A stretch of 64,000 bases of DNA, taken from contig JAIESQ010000062.1 of the NCBI GenBank assembly GCA_019745975.1, positions 1 to 64,000 of the forward strand. Direction: 5' to 3'. Each line of letters begins with the position of its first letter. Position 1 is the stretch's first letter. Below are positions 43,993 through 53,122 of this stretch, one piece after another. This DNA comes from Pirellulales bacterium. GTDB lineage: Bacteria; Planctomycetota; Planctomycetia; Pirellulales; JAEUIK01. The notes below the pieces were generated by a model. It was given only the letters and a program-made list of their open reading frames with translations, was not told the DNA's origin and searched no databases. Both the position numbers and the translations under genes were made by a program.

Positions 43993-45482
43993 TGGCGACG
44001 GCTGCCGAAACCGTGCGGCTCGCCGCGCAGGACTCAACGGCCGCGAACGTTGTGGGTCCGGCCAAGTCCGTGCGTAAGGACTGCGCGCCGCCAGCAACAC
44101 TAACGGGGCTTCTTGTCATTCTGCTCGTCGGCCTGCTCGTACGCGCGCTGCTTTGGAGCTGGTTTGCCGGGATCGAAATCCACGACGACGAGCGCGACTA
44201 CGACGCTTTGGCGGTCAGCCTGGCACTAGACAATTGTTATCGCCTGCAGGGGCAGACCACGTCGATCCGCCCGCCGCTCTATCCCTTCGCGGTGTCGTTG
44301 GTGTATCGCGTCGTGGGCGTTGACGAGCCCACAGACCTTGCACGAGCGCGGCACATCGTCCGGGCGCTGCAGGCGGTTCTGAGTCTGGCCACGGTTTGCG
44401 TGGTCTATCGACTTGGAATCGATCTGTTTGACGGGCGCGTCGGATTGTGGGCGGCGGCGATCATCTGCTTCTATCCATCGCTGATGGCATACAACAATTT
44501 GATACTTACCGAAGTGCTATTCACCTTTTGGTTGACGCTGGCCGTCTGGCTGGCGGTTAAGTACCTGAAGTGCGGCGATTGGCGCTGGGCGCCCGCGACC
44601 GGAGCCGTGATCGGACTGGGGTCGCTCGCCCGCAGCGCCTTGTGGATGTTCCCGCCGGTATTAGGCCTATTCTGGTTGGTGCTTGGTCCGGGCGGACTGC
44701 GATCGCGCCTGGCTGGGCCTGTCTTGATGATCGGCAGTTTCGCCGTTGTCATTGGTCCATGGGCGGTGCGGAACACGCGGCTCGAAAGCACCTTCATCAC
44801 GATCGACTCGATGGGCGGACGTAACATAATGATGGGCAACTACGAGTACACACCGCTGTGGCGCGCCTGGGACGCGATCAGCATCGGGGGGGAGCAGGCT
44901 TGGTATCGAGTGCTCGCGCGCCGCTACGAGAACTTCCGCGATCTGACGCAAGGACAGCGTGACAAGCTCGCCATGCGCGAAGGTGTTCGCTTTGTGTTGG
45001 CCAATCCGGGACTAACGGCTCGGCGCGACGCGGTCAAGTTCTTCAATTTCTGGCAGCTCGAGCGCGAAGTTGTCGCCGCTGCAGGGCGAGGACTCTTTGG
45101 TGACTTGCCTACGGTTGTCGTGCTACTGATTACCCTGCTGGTATTTGGCTCGTACGCGCTACTCCTGGTGGGGGCGATCATCGGTGCAATCGCGGCCCCG
45201 CCATCCGACTGGCGCGCGCACCTGATGTGCGCGCTGGTTATCGCTTTCTTATGCGCGCTGCACACCGTCGTGTTCGCGCATTCGCGATATCATTTGCCGC
45301 TGGTGCCGATTCTGGCGTGCTACGCGGCGCAAGCGCTCGTCGCGCGGCGGGAGATTTGGGCTCGGCGCCGGCGCCGACTCTGGGTCGCGGTGGTTGTTGT
45401 CGGGGTATTCGTGGCCGGTTGGCTATTTGAGATCGCCTACGTCGACTTCGACAAGTTTGCCGAAATTTTGCGGAGCACATGA
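43992..45482 (+). CDS. GT-C family membrane glycosyltransferase (ArnT/PMT-like)
   Basis: A 496-residue polytopic protein of the dolichyl/polyprenyl-phosphate-sugar glycosyltransferase type (GT39/GT83-like). The first periplasmic loop contains EIHDDERDYDALAVSLALDN, with acidic catalytic candidates, and later RPPLYPF. Such enzymes take sugar from a polyprenyl-phosphate donor. That fits the upstream HAD/UbiA pair as producers of a lipid-linked pentose. The ATG at 43992 overlaps the UbiA stop by one base (TGATG). An in-frame GTG at 43980 is possible. Confidence 0.8.
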   Translation: MATAAETVRLAAQDSTAANVVGPAKSVRKDCAPPATLTGLLVILLVGLLVRALLWSWFAGIEIHDDERDYDALAVSLALDNCYRLQGQTTSIRPPLYPFAVSLVYRVVGVDEPTDLARARHIVRALQAVLSLATVCVVYRLGIDLFDGRVGLWAAAIICFYPSLMAYNNLILTEVLFTFWLTLAVWLAVKYLKCGDWRWAPATGAVIGLGSLARSALWMFPPVLGLFWLVLGPGGLRSRLAGPVLMIGSFAVVIGPWAVRNTRLESTFITIDSMGGRNIMMGNYEYTPLWRAWDAISIGGEQAWYRVLARRYENFRDLTQGQRDKLAMREGVRFVLANPGLTARRDAVKFFNFWQLEREVVAAAGRGLFGDLPTVVVLLITLLVFGSYALLLVGAIIGAIAAPPSDWRAHLMCALVIAFLCALHTVVFAHSRYHLPLVPILACYAAQALVARREIWARRRRRLWVAVVVVGVFVAGWLFEIAYVDFDKFAEILRST

Positions 45483-45487
45483 GCTGA

Positions 45488-47395
45488 ATGCCGGGGATTT
45501 GCGGATTTCTAGCTAGCCAGGCACCAAGCGACGCGACCGAACGCTTGGCCCAATTCGTTAAGCCGCTCGAGCTGTACGATTGGTACCGCAGCGAATCGCA
45601 CGCAGACGACGTCGCGGGGTGGGGTCTTGCTCGCGTGTCGCTCGGCCTTGTGAACACAGCGTCGCAGCCTGTTGCCAGCGACGACCGCACCCGCTGGTGC
45701 GTGCTCGATGGCGAGATCTTCGACACGGCTCCGCTACGCGCCCAACTGCACGCCGATGGCTGCCAGCTACGGACCGACAGCGATGCCGAATTGCTTTTGC
45801 AAGGCTACCAGGCTCACGGTTTAGCGTTCTTGCGGCAATTGAATGGCAAATTCGCCGCGGCCATTGTCGATGTACAGGCACGCCAGGTAACGCTCCTCAA
45901 CGACCGTTTTGGCATGAAGCCACTGTATTTTGCCACCACACCCGATGGGGTGTTGTTTGCGTCGGAGATCAAGTCGCTCTTGGCAGACAGGCAAACTCCA
46001 AGGCGGCTCAATCTGCGCGGCGTCGCGCAGTTCTTCAGCTTTGGCCAATTGTTCGGGCAGGACACACTCGTCGAAAATATCGTCGGACTGCCGGCGGCGG
46101 CGTGCGTCACGATCGACGCTTCCAGCGGTCAAATGGAGGCCGCACGGTATTGGCAGTCGGCAGAAGCCCCGTTAGCCCCCCGCAGCGAAAGCGAATGGCT
46201 CGACGAAGTGGATCGCCGCTTGGCGGTCGCCGTCGAGCGGCAGTCGCACGATACTCCCGGTCTGGGGATTTCGCTATCGGGTGGGCTCGACTCGCGTCTG
46301 ATTTTGGCGCTTATCGATCACTCGCGGGTGCCGGTCACTTCGCTCAGCCTTGGCATGGCTGGTTCGCTCGATCATCGGTGTGCCGAGCGCATGGCGGCGC
46401 TGACCAACCGCCGGCATTATAGTCACGTGCTTAGTCACGATTTTTTGCACGAATTTGCCGGCCACATGCGACACATGGTCCACCTGACTGACGGACATTA
46501 TCTCTCGCAGTGCATTGTCATCCCCACACTTCCCATCTATCGGCAACTGGGGATCGGAGTATTGCTGCGCGGTCACGCGGGCGAGCTGCTGCACATGGGT
46601 AAGGCGTACAACTTTTCGCTCGATGACGCGGCCCTAGGCATCTCGACCGCCAGTGAACTGGAAGGCTGGCTCTGGAAGCACCTGCGCGCTTACATGCTCG
46701 AAGCGGTCGACAGTCCACTGCTGGCCGCGGCCGACACGGCTGAAGTCGAATGCCTGGCGCGCGAATCGCTGCATAGTGCGCTCGAACCGTTGTCGACGGT
46801 CGACCCGGTCCTACAGCGCGTGTGGCACCTGTTCGTGAGCGAGCGATTGCGGCGCGAGACGGCGCTGTCGATGGTCGAATTCGGTTCGGTCGTCGAAACG
46901 CGGCTGCCGTATCTTGATAATGACTTGGTCGATTCGCTCCTGGCCGCCCCACCGCATCTCAAGCTCGGAGAGACTCTGCAGCAATACATGCTCGCGCGGC
47001 GCAAGCCCGAGTTTCTCGATATCCCCAACGCCAACACGGGCACGCGGATCGGAGCGGGGAAGCTCGCGCAAAGACTGGCCACCCTGCGGATGAGAGTATT
47101 CGCCAAGGTCGGCGTACCGGGCTATCAACCGTACGAGCGGCTGGGGTTGTGGCTGCGGCGTGAGCTGGCCCCCTGGGTGTGTGAGCTGCTGTTGGCCGAC
47201 CGCACACTGCAGCGCGGTGTCTTTCGACCCGACACGTTGCGATCCGTCGTACGCCAGCACCTCGATCACCAGCGGAATCACACGTTCTTGCTCTTGGCAC
47301 TGATGATCTTCGAGCTTGGACAACGCGAATTCTTGGATGGTGAAGCTTACGAGCCGGCCCAATTGGCCGCCATCGTGGCGACCAATCAGCCATGA
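45488..47395 (+). CDS. asparagine synthase-like protein with degenerate glutaminase site
   Basis: A 635-residue homologue of glutamine-hydrolysing asparagine synthase (exosortase-associated type). The C-terminal ATP site is intact: GISLSGGLDSRLIL (SGGLDS at 264-269), then DHRCAERMAALTNRR. The N-terminal glutaminase domain is altered. It begins MPGICGF instead of MCGIxG, so the nucleophile position is Pro and the nearest Cys is residue 5. The usual NGE oxyanion motif is DGEIFD (Asp74). It may use ammonia, or another nitrogen or acyl donor, to amidate uronic acids. The gene starts 5 bp after the GT-C gene. Its stop overlaps the next ATG (ATGA). Confidence 0.85.
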   Translation: MPGICGFLASQAPSDATERLAQFVKPLELYDWYRSESHADDVAGWGLARVSLGLVNTASQPVASDDRTRWCVLDGEIFDTAPLRAQLHADGCQLRTDSDAELLLQGYQAHGLAFLRQLNGKFAAAIVDVQARQVTLLNDRFGMKPLYFATTPDGVLFASEIKSLLADRQTPRRLNLRGVAQFFSFGQLFGQDTLVENIVGLPAAACVTIDASSGQMEAARYWQSAEAPLAPRSESEWLDEVDRRLAVAVERQSHDTPGLGISLSGGLDSRLILALIDHSRVPVTSLSLGMAGSLDHRCAERMAALTNRRHYSHVLSHDFLHEFAGHMRHMVHLTDGHYLSQCIVIPTLPIYRQLGIGVLLRGHAGELLHMGKAYNFSLDDAALGISTASELEGWLWKHLRAYMLEAVDSPLLAAADTAEVECLARESLHSALEPLSTVDPVLQRVWHLFVSERLRRETALSMVEFGSVVETRLPYLDNDLVDSLLAAPPHLKLGETLQQYMLARRKPEFLDIPNANTGTRIGAGKLAQRLATLRMRVFAKVGVPGYQPYERLGLWLRRELAPWVCELLLADRTLQRGVFRPDTLRSVVRQHLDHQRNHTFLLLALMIFELGQREFLDGEAYEPAQLAAIVATNQP

Positions 47396-48609
47396 GTAGC
47401 GTGCCGACACAAGCCGCTCACGAGGCAATGCGCCTTGCCAGCGCCCCACGTGTGCCGTCCGGCCGGCGCCCTCATGCGCCGCGTGTGCCTCACATTTGCC
47501 ACCTAGTCCACGGTTTGACTGTCGGAGGCGCCGAACGCTTGGCGCTGCGCATGGGCGAGCACCTGCCGGCTGATCAATACCGCGTTAGCTACCTCTGTCT
47601 CGATGAGCTCGGAACGTGGGGCACCGAGTTGCGCGCCGTCGGAGGCCATGTGCATCTGCTCGGGCGCCGCCCTGGTCTCGATTGGCGCTGCGCCAGGCGG
47701 TTGGGGGCGCACTTGCGGCGCGAAGGCATCGACCTCGTTCACGCGCATCAGTACACCCCCTTCTTTTATGTGGTAGCCGCGCGACATTTCCATCGTCGCC
47801 CGCCGATTCTGTTTACCGAGCACGGGCGATGGTTTCCCGACTTTCCGCGTCCCAAGCGCATGCTGTTCAATCGCCTGTTCATGGGAAGCCGCGACCGCGC
47901 CGTTGGCGTGGGTGAAGCGGTTCGCCGCGCGCTCGTCGACAACGAAGGCTTGCCCCCCGACCGCGTAAGCGTGATCTACAACGGAGTCGATCTCGCGCCC
48001 TACCGCGCTTGCCTGAGCGACCGGCAAGGCATTCGGACCAGAGTGCGGGCGGATCTAGGTGTCAGCGAATCGGAACTTGTGCTCGCGCAAATCGCTCGTC
48101 TCGACGACTTAAAGGACCACGCCACGGCGGTGCGAGCCATGTCGCGGATCGCTGCTGCAGTGCCAAGCTCACTGTTATTAATCGTCGGCGACGGCCCCGA
48201 GCGCGCCATCATTCAAAAGCTAATCGGCGAGTTGGGCGTGGGGCGAAACGTGCGACTAATCGGTACCCGCTGTGACGTGCCTGAGATCCTCCAAGCAGCG
48301 GATTTGTTTCTACTTTCCAGCAAAAGCGAGGGGATTCCTCTCACGGTGATCGAGGCCATGGCCGCCAAATTGCCAGTGGTTGCGACCGACGTAGGTGGCC
48401 TAAGTGAGATCGTCGTGCCTGGCGTCACGGGGTGGCTTATGCCGGCCGGCAATGACGCCGCCTTGGCCGCGGCAGCGATCGAGCTGTTGCAGAACGCATC
48501 GCAGCGCGCAGCCTTCGGCGAACAGGGATTTGCTCGCGCCTGCGAGAGGTTCGACGAGAATCGCATGCACCGTGAATACCAGGCCTTGTACGCCGAGTTG
48601 CTGGCATGA
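47392..48609 (+). CDS. glycosyltransferase, family 4
   Basis: A 405-residue GT4 enzyme. HICHLVHGLTVGGAERLALR begins the nucleotide fold. FTEHGRWFPDF is a typical acceptor-side loop, and SSKSEGIPLTVIEAMAAKLP holds the E-x7-E donor-site pattern. A 30-residue polar N-terminal extension is present. ATG starts overlap the previous stop and the next start by 4 bp. Donor and acceptor are unknown. Confidence 0.88.
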   Translation: MSSVPTQAAHEAMRLASAPRVPSGRRPHAPRVPHICHLVHGLTVGGAERLALRMGEHLPADQYRVSYLCLDELGTWGTELRAVGGHVHLLGRRPGLDWRCARRLGAHLRREGIDLVHAHQYTPFFYVVAARHFHRRPPILFTEHGRWFPDFPRPKRMLFNRLFMGSRDRAVGVGEAVRRALVDNEGLPPDRVSVIYNGVDLAPYRACLSDRQGIRTRVRADLGVSESELVLAQIARLDDLKDHATAVRAMSRIAAAVPSSLLLIVGDGPERAIIQKLIGELGVGRNVRLIGTRCDVPEILQAADLFLLSSKSEGIPLTVIEAMAAKLPVVATDVGGLSEIVVPGVTGWLMPAGNDAALAAAAIELLQNASQRAAFGEQGFARACERFDENRMHREYQALYAELLA

Positions 48610-49847
48610 CGCGAGCGGTAGCGACGTCAGCAGACGGTCCGAATCTTACGGCGTCTGGCGCCGTCACGTCCGGCGTGAAAGCTAGCGGCGTCGGTCGCGA
48701 ATTGCTGGTTTTCGCCGACGATTGGGGGCGGCACCCTTCGAGCTGCCAGCATCTCGTGCGACGCTTGCGGGATGAATACCGCGTGCTGTGGGCAAACACG
48801 ATCGGCACACGTAGCCCCAAGGCCGATGGATTTACGCTGCGCCGTGGTATCGAGAAACTCAATCAATGGCGGCGTGGACTACAGCAGGAAACGCCGACAA
48901 TGGCAGTGCTCGATCTGCCGATGCTACCGCGCGTGGGCGGCCGCATCGCCGAAGCTGCCAACCGGACGCTCGTAGGGACTCGGTTGCGCGTGGCTCTGCG
49001 GCAATGCGGCATGTCGCGTCCAGTAGTTCTGACGACGCTGCCATTCGTGGCCAACCTGGTGCGCAGAGTGCCTCGGAGTGGTCTGGTGTACTATTGCACC
49101 GACGATTTCAGCCAATGGCCGGGTGCCGACCGCGAATCACTCTTGGCGGCCGAGCGAGAAACGCTAGCGCAGGCCGATTTAGTGTTGGCCGTATCGCGTG
49201 CCCTGGAAGAGCGACTCAACGCAGCGACTCCGACCCGCACACGCGTGCACTACTTCCTGCATGGAGTTGACTGTGCGCATTTTGAACAAGCGCGACACGC
49301 TGTGCCAGCGACGCACGTTGCTAGATTATCGGGCCCTCGCATCGGCTATTTCGGATTGATCTACGAAAAGATCGATTTCGAGCTGTTGACGGCCGTCGCA
49401 AAGCAATGGTCCACGGGTAGCCTGGTAATGATCGGCCCTGTCGACTCTTGCCCCGACGAGTTTCGCCGTCTGCCGAATGTGCATCTGATGGGCGCTCAAC
49501 CGTATGAGGATCTGCCAGCGTGGCTGGCAGGACTCGACGTGCTGCTGTTGCCGTACGTGCGCGACGAAATGATCCGACAAAGTTCGCCGCTCAAATTGCG
49601 CGAATGCCTCGCCACGGGAAAACCGACCGTCAGCGTCGACATCGCCGAAGTGCGTCGCTTCGAACCCCACGTGCGGGTGGCGTCCAATTGCGACGAATTT
49701 GTCGCCGCCGTACGGCAATCGCTCGAACCCCAGTCTGCCAGCGCCGCGCGCGAGCGGCAACTCGCGGTAGCCGGCGACGATTGGAACTGTCGTGCAGTCG
49801 AGTTACGGCAGTTGATTGAATCGCTGCCGGCGCGCGAAGTATATTGA
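48606..49847 (+). CDS. glycosyltransferase, TuaH-like
   Basis: A 413-residue GT-B protein. LLVFADDWGRHPSSCQHL and GLVYYCTDDFSQWPG resemble the teichuronic-acid glycosyltransferase TuaH group. A later GYFGLIYEKIDFELLTAVAK and LPYVRDEMIRQSSPLKLREC form the donor-binding half. It begins in a 4-bp overlap and is followed by a 57-bp gap, one of the larger gaps in this part of the locus. Specificity is unknown. Confidence 0.82.
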   Translation: MTRAVATSADGPNLTASGAVTSGVKASGVGRELLVFADDWGRHPSSCQHLVRRLRDEYRVLWANTIGTRSPKADGFTLRRGIEKLNQWRRGLQQETPTMAVLDLPMLPRVGGRIAEAANRTLVGTRLRVALRQCGMSRPVVLTTLPFVANLVRRVPRSGLVYYCTDDFSQWPGADRESLLAAERETLAQADLVLAVSRALEERLNAATPTRTRVHYFLHGVDCAHFEQARHAVPATHVARLSGPRIGYFGLIYEKIDFELLTAVAKQWSTGSLVMIGPVDSCPDEFRRLPNVHLMGAQPYEDLPAWLAGLDVLLLPYVRDEMIRQSSPLKLRECLATGKPTVSVDIAEVRRFEPHVRVASNCDEFVAAVRQSLEPQSASAARERQLAVAGDDWNCRAVELRQLIESLPAREVY

Positions 49848-49904
49848 AGTTCGTACCTTAAGCACCGGCGCTTTGCGCCCGCTGCGTTTGGCCGGGAGTC
49901 GTCA

Positions 49905-51116
49905 GTGCCACGCGTCTTGCATCTGCGCACCGTGACTGGTCATGGCGGCGGTCCCGAGAAGACGCTGCTCAACAGCCCGCGCTTTATCGACTCCGAGTAT
50001 GAGCTGCGACTGGCCTATATCCGCCCCGCCGGCGACCGCAAGTACGATCTGCCAGAGCGGGCAGCACGGTTGGGCGTGCGGTTGATTGACGTGCCCGAGC
50101 GCGGCCCGGCCGACCCCCGCACCTTGTGGCGCTTGGCGGCCGCGGTGCGGGGTTTTCGACCGGACATCCTACATCCGCACGATTACAAGACCAACGTGCT
50201 GGCGGTGCTGCTGGCCAAGATGTTCCGGCTGAAGGTTGTCACTACGCTGCATGGCTATGTGACGGTCGGTGGCCGGCTCGATTGGTATTATCGCATCGAT
50301 CGCTCGGCGATTCGTCGGATGGACCACGTCGTCGTGGTGAGCGATGACCTATTGGAGGTGGTTCGCCAGATTGGCGTGCCCGACCAGCGCGTGACCTTGA
50401 TCGAGAATGCCATTGATGCCGGCGAGTATCGTCGTCGCGGCCCCGTCGCGGCTGCTAAGACTCGGCTCGGTGTCCCGTCAGGTCGGTTTGTGATCGGAGC
50501 CGTGGGACGGCTGGCCCCCGAAAAGGGCTTCGAGGCGTCCATCCAGGCTCTGGTGCGCCTGGTGCGCGACGGTTGGAATGCCGAACTGTGGATCGCCGGC
50601 GACGGCGACGAGCGCGAGCACCTTGCGCGGCTTGCGGCCGAGTTGAATCTCAGCGAGCGCGTGCGCTTGCTGGGTCACCGCACGGACCTGATCGACTTGT
50701 ACCAGGCTTTTGACGTTTTCGTGCTCAGCAGCCTGCGCGAAGGGTTACCCAACGTATTGCTCGAGGCGCTCGCCACGGAAGTACCTGTTGTGGCTACTAA
50801 TGTGGCCGGCGTTCCTCGGCTCATCGAGAATGGCCAGAGCGGTTTTATCGTGCGCTCGGGCAAACCCGAGGAACTGTCCGCGGCAATTAGCCTACTGTTG
50901 GGCGACGAACCGCTGCGGCTGCGGTTCGCCAAGGCGGGCCGGGAGACCATCGAGCAGCGCTACAATTTTCGAGTGCGCATGGAGAAAGAAAAACGCGTCT
51001 ACGACGCCGTGCTGGGGCGTACCATCTCGCAGCCGCGCGAGCTGCCAAGTCAGAGCGTTGAGCCCGAGCCCCCGCGTCCACCCCGGCCTCAGCCCGACCG
51101 AACCGGCACGGAATAA
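49905..51116 (+). CDS. glycosyltransferase, family 4
   Basis: A 403-residue GT4 enzyme. RVLHLRTVTGHGGGPEKTLL has the N-terminal Gly loop. IGAVGRLAPEKGFEASIQAL and SSLREGLPNVLLEALATEVP give the donor-binding half with E-x7-E. The last about 30 residues are Pro/Arg-rich and probably disordered. The GTG start has GGGAG about 8 nt upstream. The FemAB gene follows after 13 bp. Confidence 0.88.
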   Translation: MPRVLHLRTVTGHGGGPEKTLLNSPRFIDSEYELRLAYIRPAGDRKYDLPERAARLGVRLIDVPERGPADPRTLWRLAAAVRGFRPDILHPHDYKTNVLAVLLAKMFRLKVVTTLHGYVTVGGRLDWYYRIDRSAIRRMDHVVVVSDDLLEVVRQIGVPDQRVTLIENAIDAGEYRRRGPVAAAKTRLGVPSGRFVIGAVGRLAPEKGFEASIQALVRLVRDGWNAELWIAGDGDEREHLARLAAELNLSERVRLLGHRTDLIDLYQAFDVFVLSSLREGLPNVLLEALATEVPVVATNVAGVPRLIENGQSGFIVRSGKPEELSAAISLLLGDEPLRLRFAKAGRETIEQRYNFRVRMEKEKRVYDAVLGRTISQPRELPSQSVEPEPPRPPRPQPDRTGTE

Positions 51117-51129
51117 CTCCGAGCGCTTC

Positions 51130-52236
51130 ATGTCACTGGGGCGCGATCCTGCATCGTTGAAATTGCCCGCCAGCCCTTCGGCCATGCTCGACCAGTTCGA
51201 TCAATCCGAGATCGTCATTCGCGACGACGCGTCGGACACGGCTTGCAGTGAGTTCCTCACGCGGCGTGACGGATCAATTTATTTGTACCCGCAATGGGAC
51301 AGAGTCTTTGCCGTATATGGGCTCGAAACGCTCAGGCTCACCGCCTGGCGGCGCGATTCGCCGGTTGGACTCCTCCCCCTAGTCTGGCAGATGAGCACAT
51401 TGCTAGGAACTCGCTTAATCAGTCTGCCATGGTTTGATTCCGCTGGCGTGGTCGCCAACGACGAACCCGCTGCCAATCGCCTGGTGATGGCCGCACGCGA
51501 GGCAGCGATGCGGCGGCGCGTGCCGACCGTTGAGCTGCGGCAAGCACGGCCCGTCGACGGGTGGCCCCTTGGCGATACCGATAAGGCGCTGTTGCGGTTG
51601 CGATTGACGGCGGATCCCGACGAGCTGTGGCACAAGCTGCCTTCCAAAGTGCGCAATCAGGTGCGCAAGGGTGAGAAGTCGGGGCTCTCGGTCGAAGTAT
51701 CGCACGATGCACAATCATCGCAGCGACTTGTGCCGGAGTTCCACCGCGTTTACGCCACGAATATGCGCGACATGGGGAGCCCGTCGCACAGCTTGCGATT
51801 TCTGGAAACCGTGGTCGACTCGTTCCCCGACAAATGCCGTTTGGCGATTGTCAGACTCAACGGAAATGCAGTCGGTGGCGGCCTTACGCTCGCCAGCGGC
51901 CGTGCCCTAGAAATCCCGTGGGCGTCGAGCTCGCGCCAGTTTGGTTCGTTATGTGTCAATCATGTCATGTACTGGCAGTTGCTCCGCACTGCCTGTGTCG
52001 GGCGGTTTGAGTGGTTTCACTTTGGACGTAGCACGATCGACAGTGGTCCTTATCACTTCAAGAAGCAATGGGGTGCCGAAGCCGTGCCGCTGGCGTGGCA
52101 CGTCTGGTGCCAGCAAGCAACCGGCGGATCACCGCGTCACGACCGACGCTTGCAATTGGCGGCCAGGCTTTGGCGTCGGTTGCCGCTGTCCGTGGCACGT
52201 CGGCTTGGACCTCGAGTGATACGGCATTTACCCTGA
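51130..52236 (+). CDS. FemAB/GNAT-fold protein, exosortase-associated
   Basis: A 368-residue protein of the FemAB family (TIGR03019-like, found in exosortase A loci). RLRLTADPDELWHKLPSKVR and VRKGEKSGLSVEVSHD are the first GNAT-like half. MRDMGSPSHSLRFLETVVDS and FEWFHFGRSTIDSGPYHFKKQWG are the conserved C-terminal half. FemAB proteins use aminoacyl-tRNA or acyl-CoA to add groups to a cell-envelope acceptor. Here it may decorate the polysaccharide. It is the last gene of the locus. The upstream frame is open, so the start is chosen by the ATG and by gene overlap. Confidence 0.85.
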   Translation: MSLGRDPASLKLPASPSAMLDQFDQSEIVIRDDASDTACSEFLTRRDGSIYLYPQWDRVFAVYGLETLRLTAWRRDSPVGLLPLVWQMSTLLGTRLISLPWFDSAGVVANDEPAANRLVMAAREAAMRRRVPTVELRQARPVDGWPLGDTDKALLRLRLTADPDELWHKLPSKVRNQVRKGEKSGLSVEVSHDAQSSQRLVPEFHRVYATNMRDMGSPSHSLRFLETVVDSFPDKCRLAIVRLNGNAVGGGLTLASGRALEIPWASSSRQFGSLCVNHVMYWQLLRTACVGRFEWFHFGRSTIDSGPYHFKKQWGAEAVPLAWHVWCQQATGGSPRHDRRLQLAARLWRRLPLSVARRLGPRVIRHLP

Positions 52237-52278
52237 TCGCTAGCGTGAACGCAGTAGAACTCGCTGCAGTCATTGCAA

Positions 52279-52300
52279 CCGACTTTTACCGCAAAGTCGG
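52279..52300 (+). terminator. hairpin after the polysaccharide locus
   Basis: ccgacttt (52279-52286) and aaagtcgg (52293-52300) form a perfect 8-bp stem with a 6-nt loop, 42 bp after the FemAB stop. There is no T-tract. It may end the long transcript. Confidence 0.45.
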
Positions 52301-52474
52301 CGGCAGGCTCGTGCCGATAGCATAATGGCACCGCGCAACCTTTTGGGCCGCTGCTAGTTCCGGTGAAATGGCGAGCCTACGCAAAACCTGATTTCCGCCA
52401 AGTAGCTAGTCGGATAGAATGATAGTTAGATCTTGCCTGCGGGCAGAGCCGCGGTTGCCCTGGAGGTTTTGGCG

Positions 52475-53026
52475 ATGCTTCGAACTGCTGTCCTGACTGT
52501 CGCCTTGGCTGCTATCGTTCTGACACCCGAGGTCGTCTGTGCACAGAATACCTACCGCGGCGGCGGCATGAACCGCTTGCAGTACCCCTACATGAACAAG
52601 CCTGCCGTTACCCCCTGGCTTGAGCTGTTCCGGCTCGCTCCGATGGAATTGAACTACTACAACCTGATCAAGCCACAGCTTGATCAGTTGGATGTCAATC
52701 GCCGCACGGGGGTAGAGCTATTTCAATTGAATCGCGGTCTCGATCGGCTGGATCAGAAGCAGGACCTGCACGGTGGCAATGACCGCGGGATCAAGACCGG
52801 GCATAGCGGATCGCACGGCAATCATTCGCACTTCTACAGTGGAGTCGCACCGGCTGGCGGGCCTACCACGGGCGCCGTGGGTGGCCGAGGGATGTCACGA
52901 CGATCGAGCACGCAGGGCCGCGCTCCCAACTACGGCCAGTTGCTCTCTGGCCAGTTTGGCGCGAATTATAGTGCGCGCGGCGCCGCTGCATCGGCCACGG
53001 GCGGAGCGATCGGCACCGGCAGCTAA
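52475..53026 (+). CDS. secreted planctomycete-type protein of unknown function
   Basis: A 183-residue protein with a signal peptide (MLRTAVLTVALAAIVLTPEV, cleaved near VCAQ-N). The mature N-terminal part contains NRLQYPYMNKPAVTPWLELF and LAPMELNYYNLIKPQLDQLD. This PAVTP...NYYN...KPQ pattern resembles short exported proteins seen in planctomycetes. The C-terminal 60 residues are Gly/Ser/Arg-rich. The function is unknown. TGGAGG lies 10 nt before the ATG. It has no obvious sorting signal, but its position after FemAB suggests a tie to the surface locus. Confidence 0.65.
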   Translation: MLRTAVLTVALAAIVLTPEVVCAQNTYRGGGMNRLQYPYMNKPAVTPWLELFRLAPMELNYYNLIKPQLDQLDVNRRTGVELFQLNRGLDRLDQKQDLHGGNDRGIKTGHSGSHGNHSHFYSGVAPAGGPTTGAVGGRGMSRRSSTQGRAPNYGQLLSGQFGANYSARGAAASATGGAIGTGS

Positions 53027-53122
53027 AGTGCTGGGGCGCTGCTGCCGCAAGCGTCGTACCTTGAGCGCGAGCTTGTCCTAGCTATCCATGCATCACGCCA
53101 ATTCTCTCTCGGCGCTGCCGGC

